From Microstegium vimineum (taxonomy: Eukaryota; Streptophyta; Magnoliopsida; Poales; Poaceae): a DNA stretch of 64,000 nucleotides. Below, piece after piece: positions 23,687 to 35,637 of this stretch. Position 1 is the stretch's first letter, and every line of letters begins with the position of its first letter. Where the stretch lies: positions 46,985,600 to 47,049,599 of the forward strand of contig CM039122.1 in the NCBI GenBank assembly GCA_022036555.1. The letters are read 5' to 3'. The notes under the pieces are model-generated. The model saw only the letters and a program-made list of their open reading frames with translations. It did no database searches and was not told the DNA's origin. Position numbers and translations under genes: made by a program.

Positions 23687-26600
23687 GAATTGAGCAAGAA
23701 GGTATACTTTACGAAGCAGACTGTTGGTAATGCTTGTGGAACAGTTGGTGTTATTCATGCATTAGGAAATGCAACATCTCAAATCAAGCTAGGTAACTTT
23801 GGAACTTCAGATTTGCATTGAGCTAACGGTGTAGTGTGTTACATTTTACAAGTTGCTGTTTTGAGTCACTATGAGACTATGATCTAATATAGCAGACCAA
23901 ACTTCTCCTGTTATTGTGCCAATTCAGCTAGTTTGCTCGAATGTAACTAGTGACTAGTAACTAGTAACTAGTAGGCCATAGACATTCAGGTCTATTTAGC
24001 AACAGTTAGTACTATTTATGATATCAGGCTTCAGAGTAAATACTTTGCTCGGATTTATGAAACTTCAGTTTGTCCTCTTGTCTTTGCCACTAGTCAAACT
24101 AAAAATAGTTTGACTTAATCAAGTGAGTTTAGCTTGAGACCTGAGGGCATGGTGACTGGCCAATGAGCACATATCCTGTCTGTTTCTCCTTATGTTTCCA
24201 TGATCTATCATAAATTGGAAAATTTTCATATCCTGATCATTTTTTTTTTTTTTGCATAATATTATTGATGTATAGTTCATATTTTCGTAAAGGTAAGTAT
24301 TGTGAATTGTGACTTGTCCCAGTAGCTATGCACCACTTTTCTCTCTTTATGTTGTGAACTTTAATTTGTTTTCTTGAACATGCACCTTAAATGGAGTAGT
24401 TTGAATTTTAATTACATTTGCCATGCTTGTAACATGACTTCATGGGTACCTTTCTTATTTGCAGTTGAGGGGTCATATTTTGAGAAGTTCTATAAGCAAA
24501 CTGCTGATATGGATCCAGTCCAGGTTAATATTCAAATATTTTACTTCATTTTTCATGGCCAACTTTGTTTTGGTCTCATGTACCAAATATTTGCTGCCAT
24601 CAGCGTGCTACCTTTCTCGAGGAAGATGATGAGATGGAGGATGCACATTCTGTTGCTGCATCTGCTGGTGACACTGATGTAAGCCCACCCAAGCAGTTTC
24701 TTCTGATATGTATATTATTTGAGTTCAGCGGTAAATTGTATTCATTGGAGTATGAAATCAGTTTTGCCTCTTGACATTATTTTTGTTTCAACTCGTTTTG
24801 TTAAATGTTGCTGACAGAACCTTTCATAAGAACCGTAGTTGTTAGATTATTCCATTTACTAGTTCAAGGGTAACCTGCAGGGCACTCAAGTAATATGCTC
24901 CTTGAAGGAATGTTCAATAAAACTAAAAGCTCAGTGCAATAATGGTAGATGAATAATTAAATGCCCTTGATAATAGTGGTCCTATATTCCTCTCTAAATT
25001 TTGTTGTCTTACTTTTATCATCTTAAAATTTTCTTGCTTTCATGTGCAGGCCAATGTTCATGTTAATGAACATTTTGTATGTTTCTCCTGTGTTGATGGT
25101 AGGTGGTGCCAGTATTGCCCCCAGTAAAATAGTTCATCTTAGGCCTTCTTTCACATGTGTTGGAGTGGATTGGAGTGTAATTGAATTAAGTTCTGCTCCA
25201 ATCCACTCCAACACATGTGGTTTGAAGGAGATAATGTGCATCCAAACAAGGTCTTACAGTTAGTAGCACACATCTATTTATCTATTAGTAAGCTGCTGAT
25301 ATATATATATATATATTTCCTTGGCATGCATCAGGTGAACTTTATGAGCTTGATGGACGAAAATCACAACCCACATCCCATGGCCCTTCATCACCTGAAA
25401 CCTTGTTGCAGGTGCAATATTTCCTTCACTAATGCTTGCATATTTTCAGCCTTTTTGGTTTAAGAAATATGCAGATTTCTGCGGTTTGTCATATGAGTTG
25501 TTTCTTTACCATATAGTTTGGTGCTTTTGTACCTTATATGTGAAAAAAGTTTATGAGTAAAATGCCCTGCTGGTCCTGGAACTTGGTTTGGTGCCATCCA
25601 GGTTCCCAAGCTTCCAAAATGCACATCCAAGTCTCTAAACTTACTAATCGTGTCGTGTGAGGTCCAAATTACTATAAATTGAATTAATCCACCTGCATGT
25701 CATGATGAGTTGGCATGACTGACATGGGGGGGGGGGGGGGGGGTGCCATATGCCGGCCTTGTCTCTCTCGACTATCGGCATATGGGCCCCGCATGTCATT
25801 GTCGTTTCATTTTGCCATCAGTGTGCGAAATAGATGTATTAACTCAAGTTATGGTGATTTAGACCTTAAGGGACATAACTAGTATGTTTAGAGCTCTCCA
25901 CCAGTCTCCCAATAATCTCTCTCCGATATGTATGTATTAGGATTGCCTAGTATTATTTTTGTGAATATTGGGGGAGTTGCTATAGTAATACTCCAATATA
26001 TCTCCCCCAATATCATTATGAAAGTTGGTTCCCGTAGATATGTATGAGAAAAGATGGCTGAAAAAGTGAAGGCCCTATGTTATTGGGTAGATACAACTCC
26101 CTATGGAAATATTAGTGGCCACCAAAAAGTGAGGTATTGTGGTACTGCTGGGCTGGAGTATATAAGGAAAAAAAAACATAGCTACTTCCAATATGACAGT
26201 TTTATAGGGATACGGAAGGTATTGGGGGACTGTTGGAGCATGAAAAAAGAACACGGTTACTTCCATTATGATAGTTTTATGGGGATATGGGAAGGTTAGG
26301 GACTGCTAGCGATGCTGGCCTGGATGTGCATTTTAGAAGTTTGGGGTGCCAACGGGGACCTAATTGGAACCCAATCCAAGCTCACAAAGGTGCATTTTAC
26401 TAAAGTTTATAAAACTGAAGGGTTCAGTGCTATTCCTTTTCTAATAAAGTTATAAATATGGAGATGTGCTTGCTAATGTGTATTTGCATTTAGCTTTGTG
26501 CATTCTGTCTTACCTAATGCAACATGTGTAATTGTTTGTGTACCGATGTATCTTTAATTTGTTTTCCTTTTTTTTTGTTCTATCGTATCATAGAAGTGCG

Positions 26601-26715
26601 ATCTGATTGTGTGCTTTAAATCTGTGTACAGGACGCTGCAAAAGTCATCAAAGCTAGAATTGCAGAGAACCCTAACTCGATGAACTTCAACGTCATGGCT
26701 CTTTCAAAGAACTGA
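23687..26715 (+). CDS. ubiquitin carboxyl-terminal hydrolase, UCHL3 type, 5' exons not found
   Basis: Seven exons can be joined: 23687-23792, 24465-24523, 24604-24678, 25050-25098, 25335-25411 and 26632-26715, the first possibly preceded by others (six are seen here). The product removes small adducts from the C-terminus of ubiquitin. All catalytic residues are present: the oxyanion Gln and nucleophile Cys in KQTVGNACGT, His in NEHFVCF and Asp in YELDG. The C-terminus IKARIAENPNSMNFNVMALS is typical of UCHL3. What is missing is the first 70-80 residues (the WLPLEANP... and PQPVLAVLF... segments of the family); I found no matching exon between the upstream gene and 23687, and the first exon seen is entered by a splice acceptor. 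Either the first exons are unusually diverged or this is a 5'-truncated copy. Confidence 0.8.
25142..25253. mobile_element. 112-bp Tourist-like MITE with TTA target duplication
   Basis: TTA flanks the element at 25139-25141 and 25254-25256. The termini GGCCTTCTTT and GACCTTGTTT (reverse strand) are imperfect inverted repeats. Inside, 25152-25175 and 25196-25219 are perfectly complementary (24 bp) around a 20-base loop. The TTA duplication and size fit the PIF/Harbinger Tourist class. It sits in an intron of the UCH gene. Confidence 0.75.
25726..25743. repeat. poly(G) run of 18
   Basis: An uninterrupted run of 18 G follows GACAT in the last UCH intron. Such runs are rare in plant DNA and prone to sequencing or assembly error, so the exact length is uncertain. 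Confidence 0.9.
26182..26304. repeat. imperfect tandem duplication inside a UCH intron
   Basis: A unit containing TACTTCCAATATGACAG...GGGATACGGAAGG is repeated about 67 bp later as TACTTCCATTATGATAG...GGGATATGGGAAGG. The copies differ by scattered, mostly transition changes. It is probably part of an old transposon in the intron. Confidence 0.6.
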
Positions 26716-27269
26716 AGTATACTGTGATGGATGGGTTTTCTTTGGCAGAATACGGGCACCGAGTGGAAGGTTTGCATAGGGGAAACATAGGAAAAACTTT
26801 ATATGACCTGAGATGTTTGGTTCTCGTGCCTTCTTGATGGAGAGAGAAATAGCTGTTCACGATTTCATCTTTTTCTGGTGTATTAGTTGTCGAATGTAGA
26901 CTTGCATATGACGAGTTTCACTTTGTTGTATCGGAACCATCGCTCCTTCCTCCGCAAATTGATTCCATAATAAAGCTAGCATTTCTATGTTTTCTGTGCA
27001 AATGCATGTAGTTTTCTGCAGAATGTGACTTATTATTAAACGGAATTGCTGACCCTGGCTAACCAAATGGAATCGTTTTGTGGGCGATAGCATGCATTTA
27101 CAAATTTACAAAGGGTAACAACACAGCCAAAAACGCTATGTTGGTGCGTCTTATTCTTATTTCTATGTTCTCTGTTTGTGTTCTGTTTGTATGTATAGGT
27201 GCTGAAAACAAGATGAAAAGCAAAAATACAAACGCAAAAAGAATGAGCGGACAGGACAGTACGTAGCTA
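26716..27269. other. convergent 3' intergenic region
   Basis: This holds the 3' ends of the UCH gene (+) and the DUF630/DUF632 gene (-), which point at each other with 554 bp between stop codons. No other feature is seen. Confidence 0.7.
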
Positions 27270-29142
27270 CTACTGCATGTTGGCGTTTTGCTGTGGAGCC
27301 CTGCACGCGGCCTCCAGCGAATTCGCAAGCGCCGTCGAGAACGCGGCCATGGCCTGGAACACGGCAGGCAGCTTCCCCTGCACGCCGGTGACCGTGGCCG
27401 TCCTCGTCGCGTCGATGGCCTTGGCATGCCTCCGCATCTCGTCCTCCACCAACTTCCGGCAAGCCGCGATCTCGTCCCTGCGCTGCGCCAGCTCGTTGCC
27501 CGCGTCGCGCGCCTGCATCTGCATCTGGTCCGGCCTCCCCCAGTGCCACATCGACATGGCCCCGGGCAGGTACGACGACTCGTAGTAGCTCTTCTCGACC
27601 TGCCGCAGCATCCGGGACTTGCGGTCCAGCTCCCGGGAGTACTGCCTCACGCGGCGCGCCACCCTTAGCTCGTCGCCCTGGAGCGCGTGGATCGCGCGCA
27701 CCGCGCCCGCGAAGCTCTTGATCGCCTTGAGCACGTCGACGCAGTGCGCGCGGTCGAGCACCTTCCCCCACCGACCGACGAACGCGGCGAGCTCCGCCGC
27801 CATGGGGGAAACCTCAGCCTCGGCGGCGCCGGTGACGGTGACGGGCACCAGCGTGAGCTTGAGCCAGCCGTGGACGGCGTGGACGTAGTCGCGCTGGTGC
27901 TTGGCCACGTGCGCCATGGCGGCGGACCAGGCGGTCATGGCGGCCTCCAGTGCCCGCGTGGCCTGGTGGTGGATCTCGGTGGTGGGTTCCATGGACGTGC
28001 GGCTGCTCAGCCCGCGCAGCTGCTGCGCGAACAGGCTCTGCGCCTCGTGGTGCTGCCGCATCGCCCGCCACATGTCGAGCGTCGCGTGGCAGAGCTCCAG
28101 GAGCTGGCGCGCCAGGTGGGTGTCGCGGAGCTGCGCGATGGCGGACGAGGTCGCGTCCACGGACTGCGAGGCGGTCGAGAGCTGCGCGCGCGCCCTGTCC
28201 CACCCCGCCTTCACCTTCTGGATGTCCACGCCGATCTTCCGGCTGTACTCCTGGTCCTTTAGCTCCGCGAACTTCTTGTCGTGCCTGATTTGCAGCTTCT
28301 CCCTGGCCTGCATGCATGGTGAGTGGCTGCTTTTAGCAATTGGCAAACAATAATGCGGGAAGAAATTGTGTTTTTTTTTTAACCTTGACATCTTTGTAGA
28401 GCTTCTTCTCCCATGTCAGGAGCTGCTGCAAGGTGGCGCTGTGCCTCTGCCGGCTGCTCATGCTGTCGATGCGGTCGAGCGGTGGCGCCGAAAGGCAGCA
28501 GAGCGCGCCCAAGAAGCTGTGTGAGCCACCTGCAATGCAAGCAAACAAATTCAGGTGGCCAGTCAAAGTGAGTGACACACACCACACAGACACACAGGCG
28601 GCTTTACCCTTGAACTCGGTGGTACTGGCCTCAAGCAGGGCGGACACCGTGTCGCCGGCGACGCTGGCCTTGACGAAGTACTCCTCCAGCCCGGCCGCGA
28701 CCTCCGCGAGGCTACGGTGCCTCACCACCATCCTCAGCTCCTCCTCGGAACCACCCCCACCGCCGACGCCGAAGCCTTCGGTCCTCGTAGTAGCGGGCGG
28801 CGGCGCCACCACACCAGCAACGACGTCACCAGAAACGCTGCCCGCTTCCTGCTGCTGCTGCTGGTCCACGGCGCGGAGCAGCGGCGGGGGCGAGGAGGGC
28901 GCGACGACGGGGCGGTGCACGATCACGACGGGCGCGGTGTGGTCGGACACCGGGAGTGGCTCGCCGACCGCGAAGCGCGTGAGCGCGGACGCGGCGACGC
29001 CGAGCGACCGCAGGTACGCGGCGTGCGACGCCGCCAGGTGCCGACGCAGGCGCACGGCCTCCCGCGCGAGACGCCGCCGTTCCCGGCACCGCTTCGTGTG
29101 CTCCCGGGCCGCGTCCCCTTCCCGCGACGTGGCGGCTCCCAT
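27270..29142 (-). CDS. DUF630/DUF632 domain protein
   Basis: Three exons, 29142-28608, 28529-28384 and 28307-27270, join in frame to 572 residues. The start MGAATSRE fits an N-myristoylation site, as in many family members, and is followed by the DUF630 helix block (RRLAREAVRLRRHLAASHAAYLRSLG in two parts). A Pro/Gly/Gln-rich linker follows, then DUF632 from about residue 145 to the end (LLTWEKKLYKDVK, EKLQIRHDKKFAELKDQE, MWRAMRQHHEAQ), strongly helical. Plant relatives act in nitrate signalling (NRG2) or root development and are often called bZIP-like, but there is no true bZIP here. The specific role of this gene is unknown. It is somewhat shorter than the usual 650-800 residues. Coding GC is very high, normal for grass genes. 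Confidence 0.9.
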
Positions 29143-32100
29143 TCGGTCGGTCTTGCTTCGAGGCTAAGCTGGCCGGTGTCGCGGCGGCTGGAGCTGGAGG
29201 CGACTATTTTGCCGGTGGTGTGGGATAGCTTATGCGAAGTGATCGGGCGAGCAGTGGAGAGAAGCTGCGGAGTAGGGTTTAGTAGCAATCGAGGGAGTGT
29301 ACGTGTACTTATCGGCGTCGATCATCTAGCTTGCATTGATGCCGCGTTGGTTTTGAACACGCACGCAGCCAACAGGGGTACGTACGTCGAAAGGAAAAGG
29401 AGGACATGGAAGTGGAGCTAGAAAGGCGATGGACGGGATCAGCGAAGACGGGAAGGTGGTGGGAAAAGGAGGAGCATCGCGTCGTGCTCGATCGACCCTA
29501 TTCTGATGGAGATGGAGCTTCGCGTATCAAATGCCGCGTCGTGGGGTTTTCCCCTTCCATCATGATCCGCCGACGGCCGATCCGGAGGGTGCACCAGACA
29601 GGTTCCCAAATCCATCCGTCCACGTACATCTGCTGCTTTGGTGATTGATTACTAGCTCACTCCAGCTGAGCGTCAATAAGTGTACAGCTCCGTGTTGCGG
29701 TGTTGATGTAGTAAGCTGACTCGTGTCAGTACGAGTGAGCGCTCTCTGCGTATTGATGAGAGAACTAAAAAGCCGTATATATCATCAACACTGCTATGGC
29801 GCGTGCATCGACTGAAATTGAACGGTGAGGATTAAGCTCCCTGCATGGATAGCCGCCGTCGTCTTGATTTGAGATTTGAACTGAATATATGCCGATTGTG
29901 CACGTGTTATAGCCAGACGTCAAGTCAAGCTAGGTTGTGCTGTTCCAGTGGCTTCTAGCACTCCACGAGGAGTCCAAATTCTCGTTGCTCGTGGTATATA
30001 TGTAGACATCCAATTGAACACTGCAGGCACCAAAAGGTAGTCATCATCATCATCCTAATCCTAACGACGACTCAAAAGCATGTCTGTACATGTGCCTTTT
30101 TCCTTAATTCCTTGCACACGTTAAAAAATTCCAACGGTGTGTTGTCGGCTCGAAAGCGAGGAGAGGATGAGAGAGGATCTCCTACGAAGGATCCAAATGT
30201 ATATATACTGATTCCCCTGTTCCTCCGCTTTGCCGCCCTCAGCTTTCGCGCTCAGTGCGCCTCTGCTTTTGCGACGACGGGGCCTCCCCTCAGCTTTTGC
30301 GACTTACAAAAGGCGTTTATAACGAAGCCGTATGAACGTAGATGAATGGTTCATGATTGGTCGTCTACGTACGTACCAACAAAAACAGCGGCTCCGAAGT
30401 GGACTGAGCCGGCAAATCTTGAAGTTCACGAAGTCACTACAGACGTCCAGAAAATTCTGGAATAAATCCAGAATATAGTGTCGCACCCAGAATTGGAACC
30501 CTGGGTGGGAGCCCCCAAACCAATAGCCGTGAACCCCTTGACAAGTATGTGGTTTTTGCGTCTGGTAAAACAAGGCGGTTGGTGTTTGCTGAGACACGAA
30601 GCAAAATCTACAGATCCGATGGGCTTTACAGCTGGGAGCCGATGAATGCGATCTCAATGAATCCTGAAGGAACTTTATTCAGCACAGAAATTCATTTCTG
30701 TGCAACAAGTGTGCACACTGATCTCTATGGGCTTTTGTCACAAAAAAAAAATCTCTATGGGCTTTGCATTGAGGCCCACGAACGCATTGATACGTCCTGA
30801 TGGGCCGTGAAAGGAAGCAGCAAAGGAGAAAGGAAATCCCTAGGCAGCATATAGCGGAGTCGTGGTCCGACGACCGTCTCTTTGCTTTGGAAGAGGGGCG
30901 AGGCGGGGATCACGCCATGCGCTTATCCGATGCCAATGGGCCAATCTCATTCTCATGCACTTGCCGTCGTCGGGTGTCGCCTATTCGTTCGTCTGCAGTA
31001 TGTATATGCGATGCAGAGAAGAGCAGCGCTAGATATGTCTTGATTTCCGGCTAAGCGCTATTAATTTGGAGTACCCAACTAGTAAAAATCATAAAAAAAA
31101 ATTGAGTGACTTAATTATGGATTTTAGTGTTAAATTTAATGTGCTAGTCGGCAAATGGAAACCTCTGCTGTCTTCAGTTCGGCTACTTCTTCCATTGCAT
31201 TGCACGCACGCACCCTGAGACACAAGGAACGAGGACAAACAGCCCGCTTACAGCCGATGCTAGTTTAATGGATCGTTGTTTTGCTAGCGTTTTCTCCCCG
31301 TCAAGATCCCGTGTACCGGTGTACGCGTGTCCGATTGCTTCTTCTCCATCCCATGCAAGAGTGTACGTGGTTTGTGCATATGACTATAGAGATATGATAT
31401 ATAATAGATCCTATGAGATGGTGTGCGTATCTAAACTTTAAATATCTCTACAGCCAACTCTACGCCCGTCCAGTATACATGTCTTTGTTGAGCAAGGCTA
31501 AAAGTGACATGGCAGTGATACACAGCCGGCTAACAGCCTGCTGCTGGTGTTCTTATTAAACTTGCTCTGAGACGCTCCGGAGATTGAAGGCCAGCTGTCA
31601 AGCACAAAACACCAGCCAACGCCTCATTTTCAGTGGAACCGTGACCCCCTACCATCATGGATAAGCACAGGGTCGTTATTCAAATCAATTCGCTTTCTCA
31701 TTTACTGACATTCGAGTAGTCTGAATTAAAAAAAAAATGATAACTAGTAAGGGCTCTTTTGTGCTGTGCCCAATGCTGCACCGAGCCACCAACCCATCAG
31801 CATCGTATCGCACCACACAACTTGCCAAAGCAACGGTGGTGGATCGATTTGTTTAGTATTTTGGCTAGTGCGTGCTGGTCTCGCACGTGCCGGTTTTTGT
31901 GCTCCGTTTCCCTGCGGCGCCTCTGAATTCTGAAATGTGAATACGGCTCCTCTGGTTGGTTTTGAAATGCAGGTCTCTGTCTGTTGACCACGTCTTCAGT
32001 TCGACAGCAATTTCCTCCCTCACATCTGATTCTGATCTCATGTGACCATTCCTTCTATACGACCCCCCAAGTGTGAGATCGGCAATGGTAAATATATAAA

Positions 32101-32685
32101 GATTATCTTTTGTAAGCGTCTGCGTTGCGTGGTAATAGAAAAAAAAAGATAAGATACTACTGTACATCGAGTACCAAGAGTTAGTGTGCGTGGGCTACTA
32201 AATAAAAATTTAGTGAGGAAACGTCCGATTAAATGGTACTCAGTGTTGGACTCTGCATCAGCATCAACCCAAAGCCAATAGCAGCGTGCACGTTCCAGTT
32301 ATTAGACAATGAACTAGAATCATCTGATTTCAAAGGAACCACTTTAAAGAACAAAGAATAATATCCATTCTAGAAATGCTGAAGCAAATTTGCACCAGGA
32401 CCACCAGCACCCTCTCACGGAGAAGCTTCCGATTTCAACTCATCCGAATCCAATCCAGTGACACCACAAAACAGGTTCTACACATTACAAGCTTCATGGA
32501 TGGAGGAACCAATTCCACGCGAACAAGCAACATCCTCCTGATGACCGATGATGATGCCACGATTCCTTGGAGGAATCACACGCATTTCTTCGAGCAGTGT
32601 GTTGTGTGTGTGTGTGTGTGTTTGATGCGCATCGTTCTTGCACTGAGCTGAATCCATCAACCACGTCCCGCTGATACAGCATCAG
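29143..32685. other. intergenic region between DUF632 and ERF genes
   Basis: The first few hundred bases are the 5' flank of the DUF632 gene. A perfect 10-bp stem hairpin (GCACAGAAAT, TC loop) lies at 30682-30703. Two copies of ATCTCTATGGGCTTT occur at about 30721 and 30751. A (GT)n tract lies at 32602-32622. No coding homology is recognised; the last 300 bp are probably the ERF 3' UTR. Confidence 0.5.
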
Positions 32686-33570
32686 TTAGCTCACTAGCTG
32701 CTGGACCGGGCCGGCGGTGAACCACGGATGGGCCGGGAGGGTCAGCTGGACGGGAGCCTGCGCCGGCGGGGGTGGGACAAGGGCCATGGCCATGGTCGCG
32801 GCAGCGGCCTCGCCTCTCTTCCTCCGCTTTGGTGTCCCAGAGGAGGAGGATGAAGGGGAAGAAGAGTCGGAGCTCGCAGTCGGCTCGGGGGACGCCCGCT
32901 TGTCTCCCACGGCAGGGGCACTGATCGCGGCCGCGGCCGCGGCGATCTCGGAGCCGATGCGGAGCGGGAAGTTGAGGAGCGCGCGAGAGCCGCGCATGCG
33001 GTAGGCGGCGCGGTCGTAGGCCACGGCGGCGTCCTCGGCGCTGTCGTAAGTGCCGAGCCACACGCGGGCGCCGTTCTTGGCCGGGTCCCGGATCTCCGCG
33101 GCGAACTTACCCCACGGCCGCTGCCTCACCCCGCGGTAGTGCTTCCCTCTGGCCACCGCGGCGGCGGCCTCCTCGCTCCCGCCGGGCGTCATCGCTGCCG
33201 CCTCGGCCGGCGTCTCAGGCTCCTCCAAGAGAAGAAGACCGCCAGCGCCACCAAAGTAGGCGGGGGAGTCCGGGGACGCCAGGGGCTCGGGCTTCACGGC
33301 GGCGAAGGAGCCGTCGGGGATCCAGCCCCGGGAGAAGGCGTCGCGGAGCGCGCCGAAGACCACCATGTCGTCGGCGTCGTCGGAGCGGAACGGGAGCGAC
33401 TCGCTCCACTGGTCCGCCACCAGGCTGCCGAAGCTCGTGCTGCGGCAGTACACCGGCCGCAGAGCCGCGCTCGCGCTCAAGCTCACGGTGGCGGCCGCGG
33501 GCTCGTCCAGGAGGTGATGCCGGATGGTGTCCAGCGCTGCCGCCTCGCACGCCGGGTGTCCAAGCAGCAT
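32686..33570 (-). CDS. AP2/ERF transcription factor, group IX (ERF1/ERF2-like)
   Basis: Single exon, 294 residues, ATG at 33570. One AP2/ERF domain lies at residues 144-202 (HYRGVRQRPWGKFAAEIRDP, WLGTYDSAEDAAVAYDRAA), with the Ala and Asp positions of the ERF rather than the DREB subfamily, so it should bind the GCC box. The N-terminal ACEAAALDTIRHHLLDE fits the acidic group IX motif near the start. A Ser-rich region and a basic PKRRKRGE nuclear localisation signal follow the domain. A TATA box lies about 100 bp upstream of the ATG. Group IX members generally act in ethylene, jasmonate and pathogen responses; the specific target genes are unknown. No damage is seen. Confidence 0.95.
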   Translation of the reverse strand: MLLGHPACEAAALDTIRHHLLDEPAAATVSLSASAALRPVYCRSTSFGSLVADQWSESLPFRSDDADDMVVFGALRDAFSRGWIPDGSFAAVKPEPLASPDSPAYFGGAGGLLLLEEPETPAEAAAMTPGGSEEAAAAVARGKHYRGVRQRPWGKFAAEIRDPAKNGARVWLGTYDSAEDAAVAYDRAAYRMRGSRALLNFPLRIGSEIAAAAAAISAPAVGDKRASPEPTASSDSSSPSSSSSGTPKRRKRGEAAAATMAMALVPPPPAQAPVQLTLPAHPWFTAGPVQQLVS

Positions 33571-33670
33571 CTTTTTTGGTCACGTGATTTTGGTTTGGAC
33601 TTTGGAGGGATTTTAAGCGTTTGATTCGGGACTTTTTTTGGAATTCGGAGGAGGCTGGGCACGGCCCGGG

Positions 33671-33678
33671 TTTATATA
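33671..33678 (-). promoter_or_regulatory. TATA box of the ERF gene
   Basis: On the - strand this reads TATATAAA (CTATATAAACC context), about 100 bp upstream of the ERF start codon at 33570, the expected place given a 5' UTR of about 70 bp. Confidence 0.7.
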
Positions 33679-34582
33679 GCGGAGACTGGAGAGGTGGAGC
33701 CGCATTGCCATTTGTCGTCGGGCTTCTAGATGACCTTCCTTGAATTTTCCGCTGTTACTGTCACGTGCTTCGATCAATTCGTTTCCGAAGCTACGGACGG
33801 ACGAAACTAGTATAGGATCATTGGTTCTGGTAGCACAAAATATAAATAGGTTTGACTGTATTTAATTAGTATTATATATATATATATAAGAAAATCATCA
33901 CATTTTTTGGAATTCAATATCAATGCATTTACAGTTTCTGCTTGTATGTCGTGTATAAGTTTCCATGACGACTGAGGATGAGATTTTCAAGTTCCCAATG
34001 GTAGACCTGTTTGAACTCTACGTACTTGTTAACGTATAGTCACGAGCGCAATGTTCTTATCATTCCAAGCTTCATTGACTTACTAATTACTTGCACACTC
34101 CTTTAGAACCTTCATCTTAATCCTCATCTGCCTGAAAATCTTTCTGGTAAGACTGTCTTGCCTCTTTATAATTCATCTGCTCTTCTCCACCGCCTCATAT
34201 AACCTCTTCCCCTGGTATGCAAGGGTGTAATTCCTCCCCTCTTATCCCCCGCCTCATGTAACCTCTTCCCCCTAGTGTGTAGGGGTGTTTTTATGTAAAT
34301 TTGAGTCTACTCTTATAACTCCTTTCTCTCAATAAAGTAGGTGGAACACCACGCCTGAATTGGTTAAAAATATGTCAATTCTTATCAAACATGTTAAATA
34401 TTGATTAACCAATTCTTGCAAAACTAGAATAACTACCGTAGCATTATTGACAATAAACAACCATTGATCCTATTCATTTTTTCCTAAAAATATCACCCAC
34501 CTCCCGGAATAAAAGATACGAAAAACATCCAGTATATAAGTTGTTCTCCTCCATACCCATAAAACAAGTCATTTTGTACAAT

Positions 34583-34806
34583 GATATGGTCTCCAAAGCG
34601 TAACTTTAATTGCTTATTTTTTTAAAAAAAATAGTTATTGAAATATAATATATGTATATTTTTGTGAAAGTACATTTCAAGACCAATCTATTGATATGAT
34701 TTTCACATTTTTAAACTTAACAACTTAAAAATTACTCATGATTTATATTCCTAATGTTTGACTCAAACCTTATCCAAAAGGACTTATTTTATGGGTATAG
34801 AGGGAG
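34583..34806. mobile_element. diverged Stowaway-like MITE
   Basis: The interior (GAAAGTACATTTCAAGACCAATCTATTGATATGA-like, GACTCAAACCTTATCCAAAAGG) is homologous in layout to the element at 35379-35637. The right end ATAGAGGGAGTA is the usual Stowaway terminus next to TA. The left terminus is badly degraded, so that boundary is approximate. Confidence 0.5.
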
Positions 34807-35288
34807 TATAAGAACACCACAATTTGAACATTAAACTCAATATTGGGAGCCATGAAGTCCGAAATTCTTTTAGCTTTCATAATCCAAATAATTAGAAACA
34901 TTAAAGTCCGCTCGGGCCAGGGCACACGTGTGTTTCTTCCTTTCCTCTCCTCATCCATTGCTCAACTAGAAGAAGTGAGCTCACCTCTTTAAGAAGGTGT
35001 CACATCTTCTAGATTGGCAATGTGGGACTAAAGTCTCCCACCATGTCTTGCATGTATGAGTGAGCCTTTGAGATTTATTTGGAATCGTTATTTGGGCTCT
35101 AGCCCTAAAACTCTAACATAAGCTTCATGTCAGATCGCGAATCAAATAGATCCTATAGGCTCATAATCACCATCCTCGCCCTACAGAACTTGTGAGATTT
35201 ATGGTCCGCTTTTGGAGATGCCAACCAACAATCTTCCCTACTTCGCTACAAGCCTGGTGCAGTGGCGGCATTAGAGCTGTTGCGCTTA

Positions 35289-35380
35289 TTTTTTATTTAC
35301 TATATTTATACACACACTACCATATCATATACTCTATTTTTATTTACTATATTTATACACACACTATCATATCATATACT
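35289..35380. repeat. tandem duplication, two copies of 47 bp
   Basis: A unit containing ATTTACTATATTTATACA and ending CATATCATATACT is present twice in a row with one or two differences. It abuts the left end of the Stowaway-like element that follows. Confidence 0.8.
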
Positions 35381-35637
35381 TTATCCGTATCCTAATTAGA
35401 TGACGTTTTGGACAGCGACACGGTCTTCCAAACACAACTTTGACCTCTTGTTTTTATAAAAATATTTATGAAATAATGATATATGTATACTTTTATGAAA
35501 GTATTTTTCAAGACAAATTTATTAATATAACTTTTACATTTGGAATCTCAACAACTTAAAAGTTATTGATGATTTATATTTCCAATTTTTGACTCAAAAC
35601 TTGTTCAAAACGTCATTTAATTATGATACGGAAGGAG
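35379..35637. mobile_element. Stowaway-like MITE
   Basis: Termini CTTTATCCGTATCCTAATTA and, reversed, CTCCTTCCGTATCATAATTA form long inverted repeats; TA flanks both sides (35377-35378 and 35638-35639). Size 259 bp and TA duplication fit the Tc1/mariner Stowaway class. Confidence 0.75.

Noticed and set aside
27288..28353. Long + strand open frames across 27.3-28.4 kb
   Set aside because: Shadows of the GC-rich DUF632 exon on the opposite strand.
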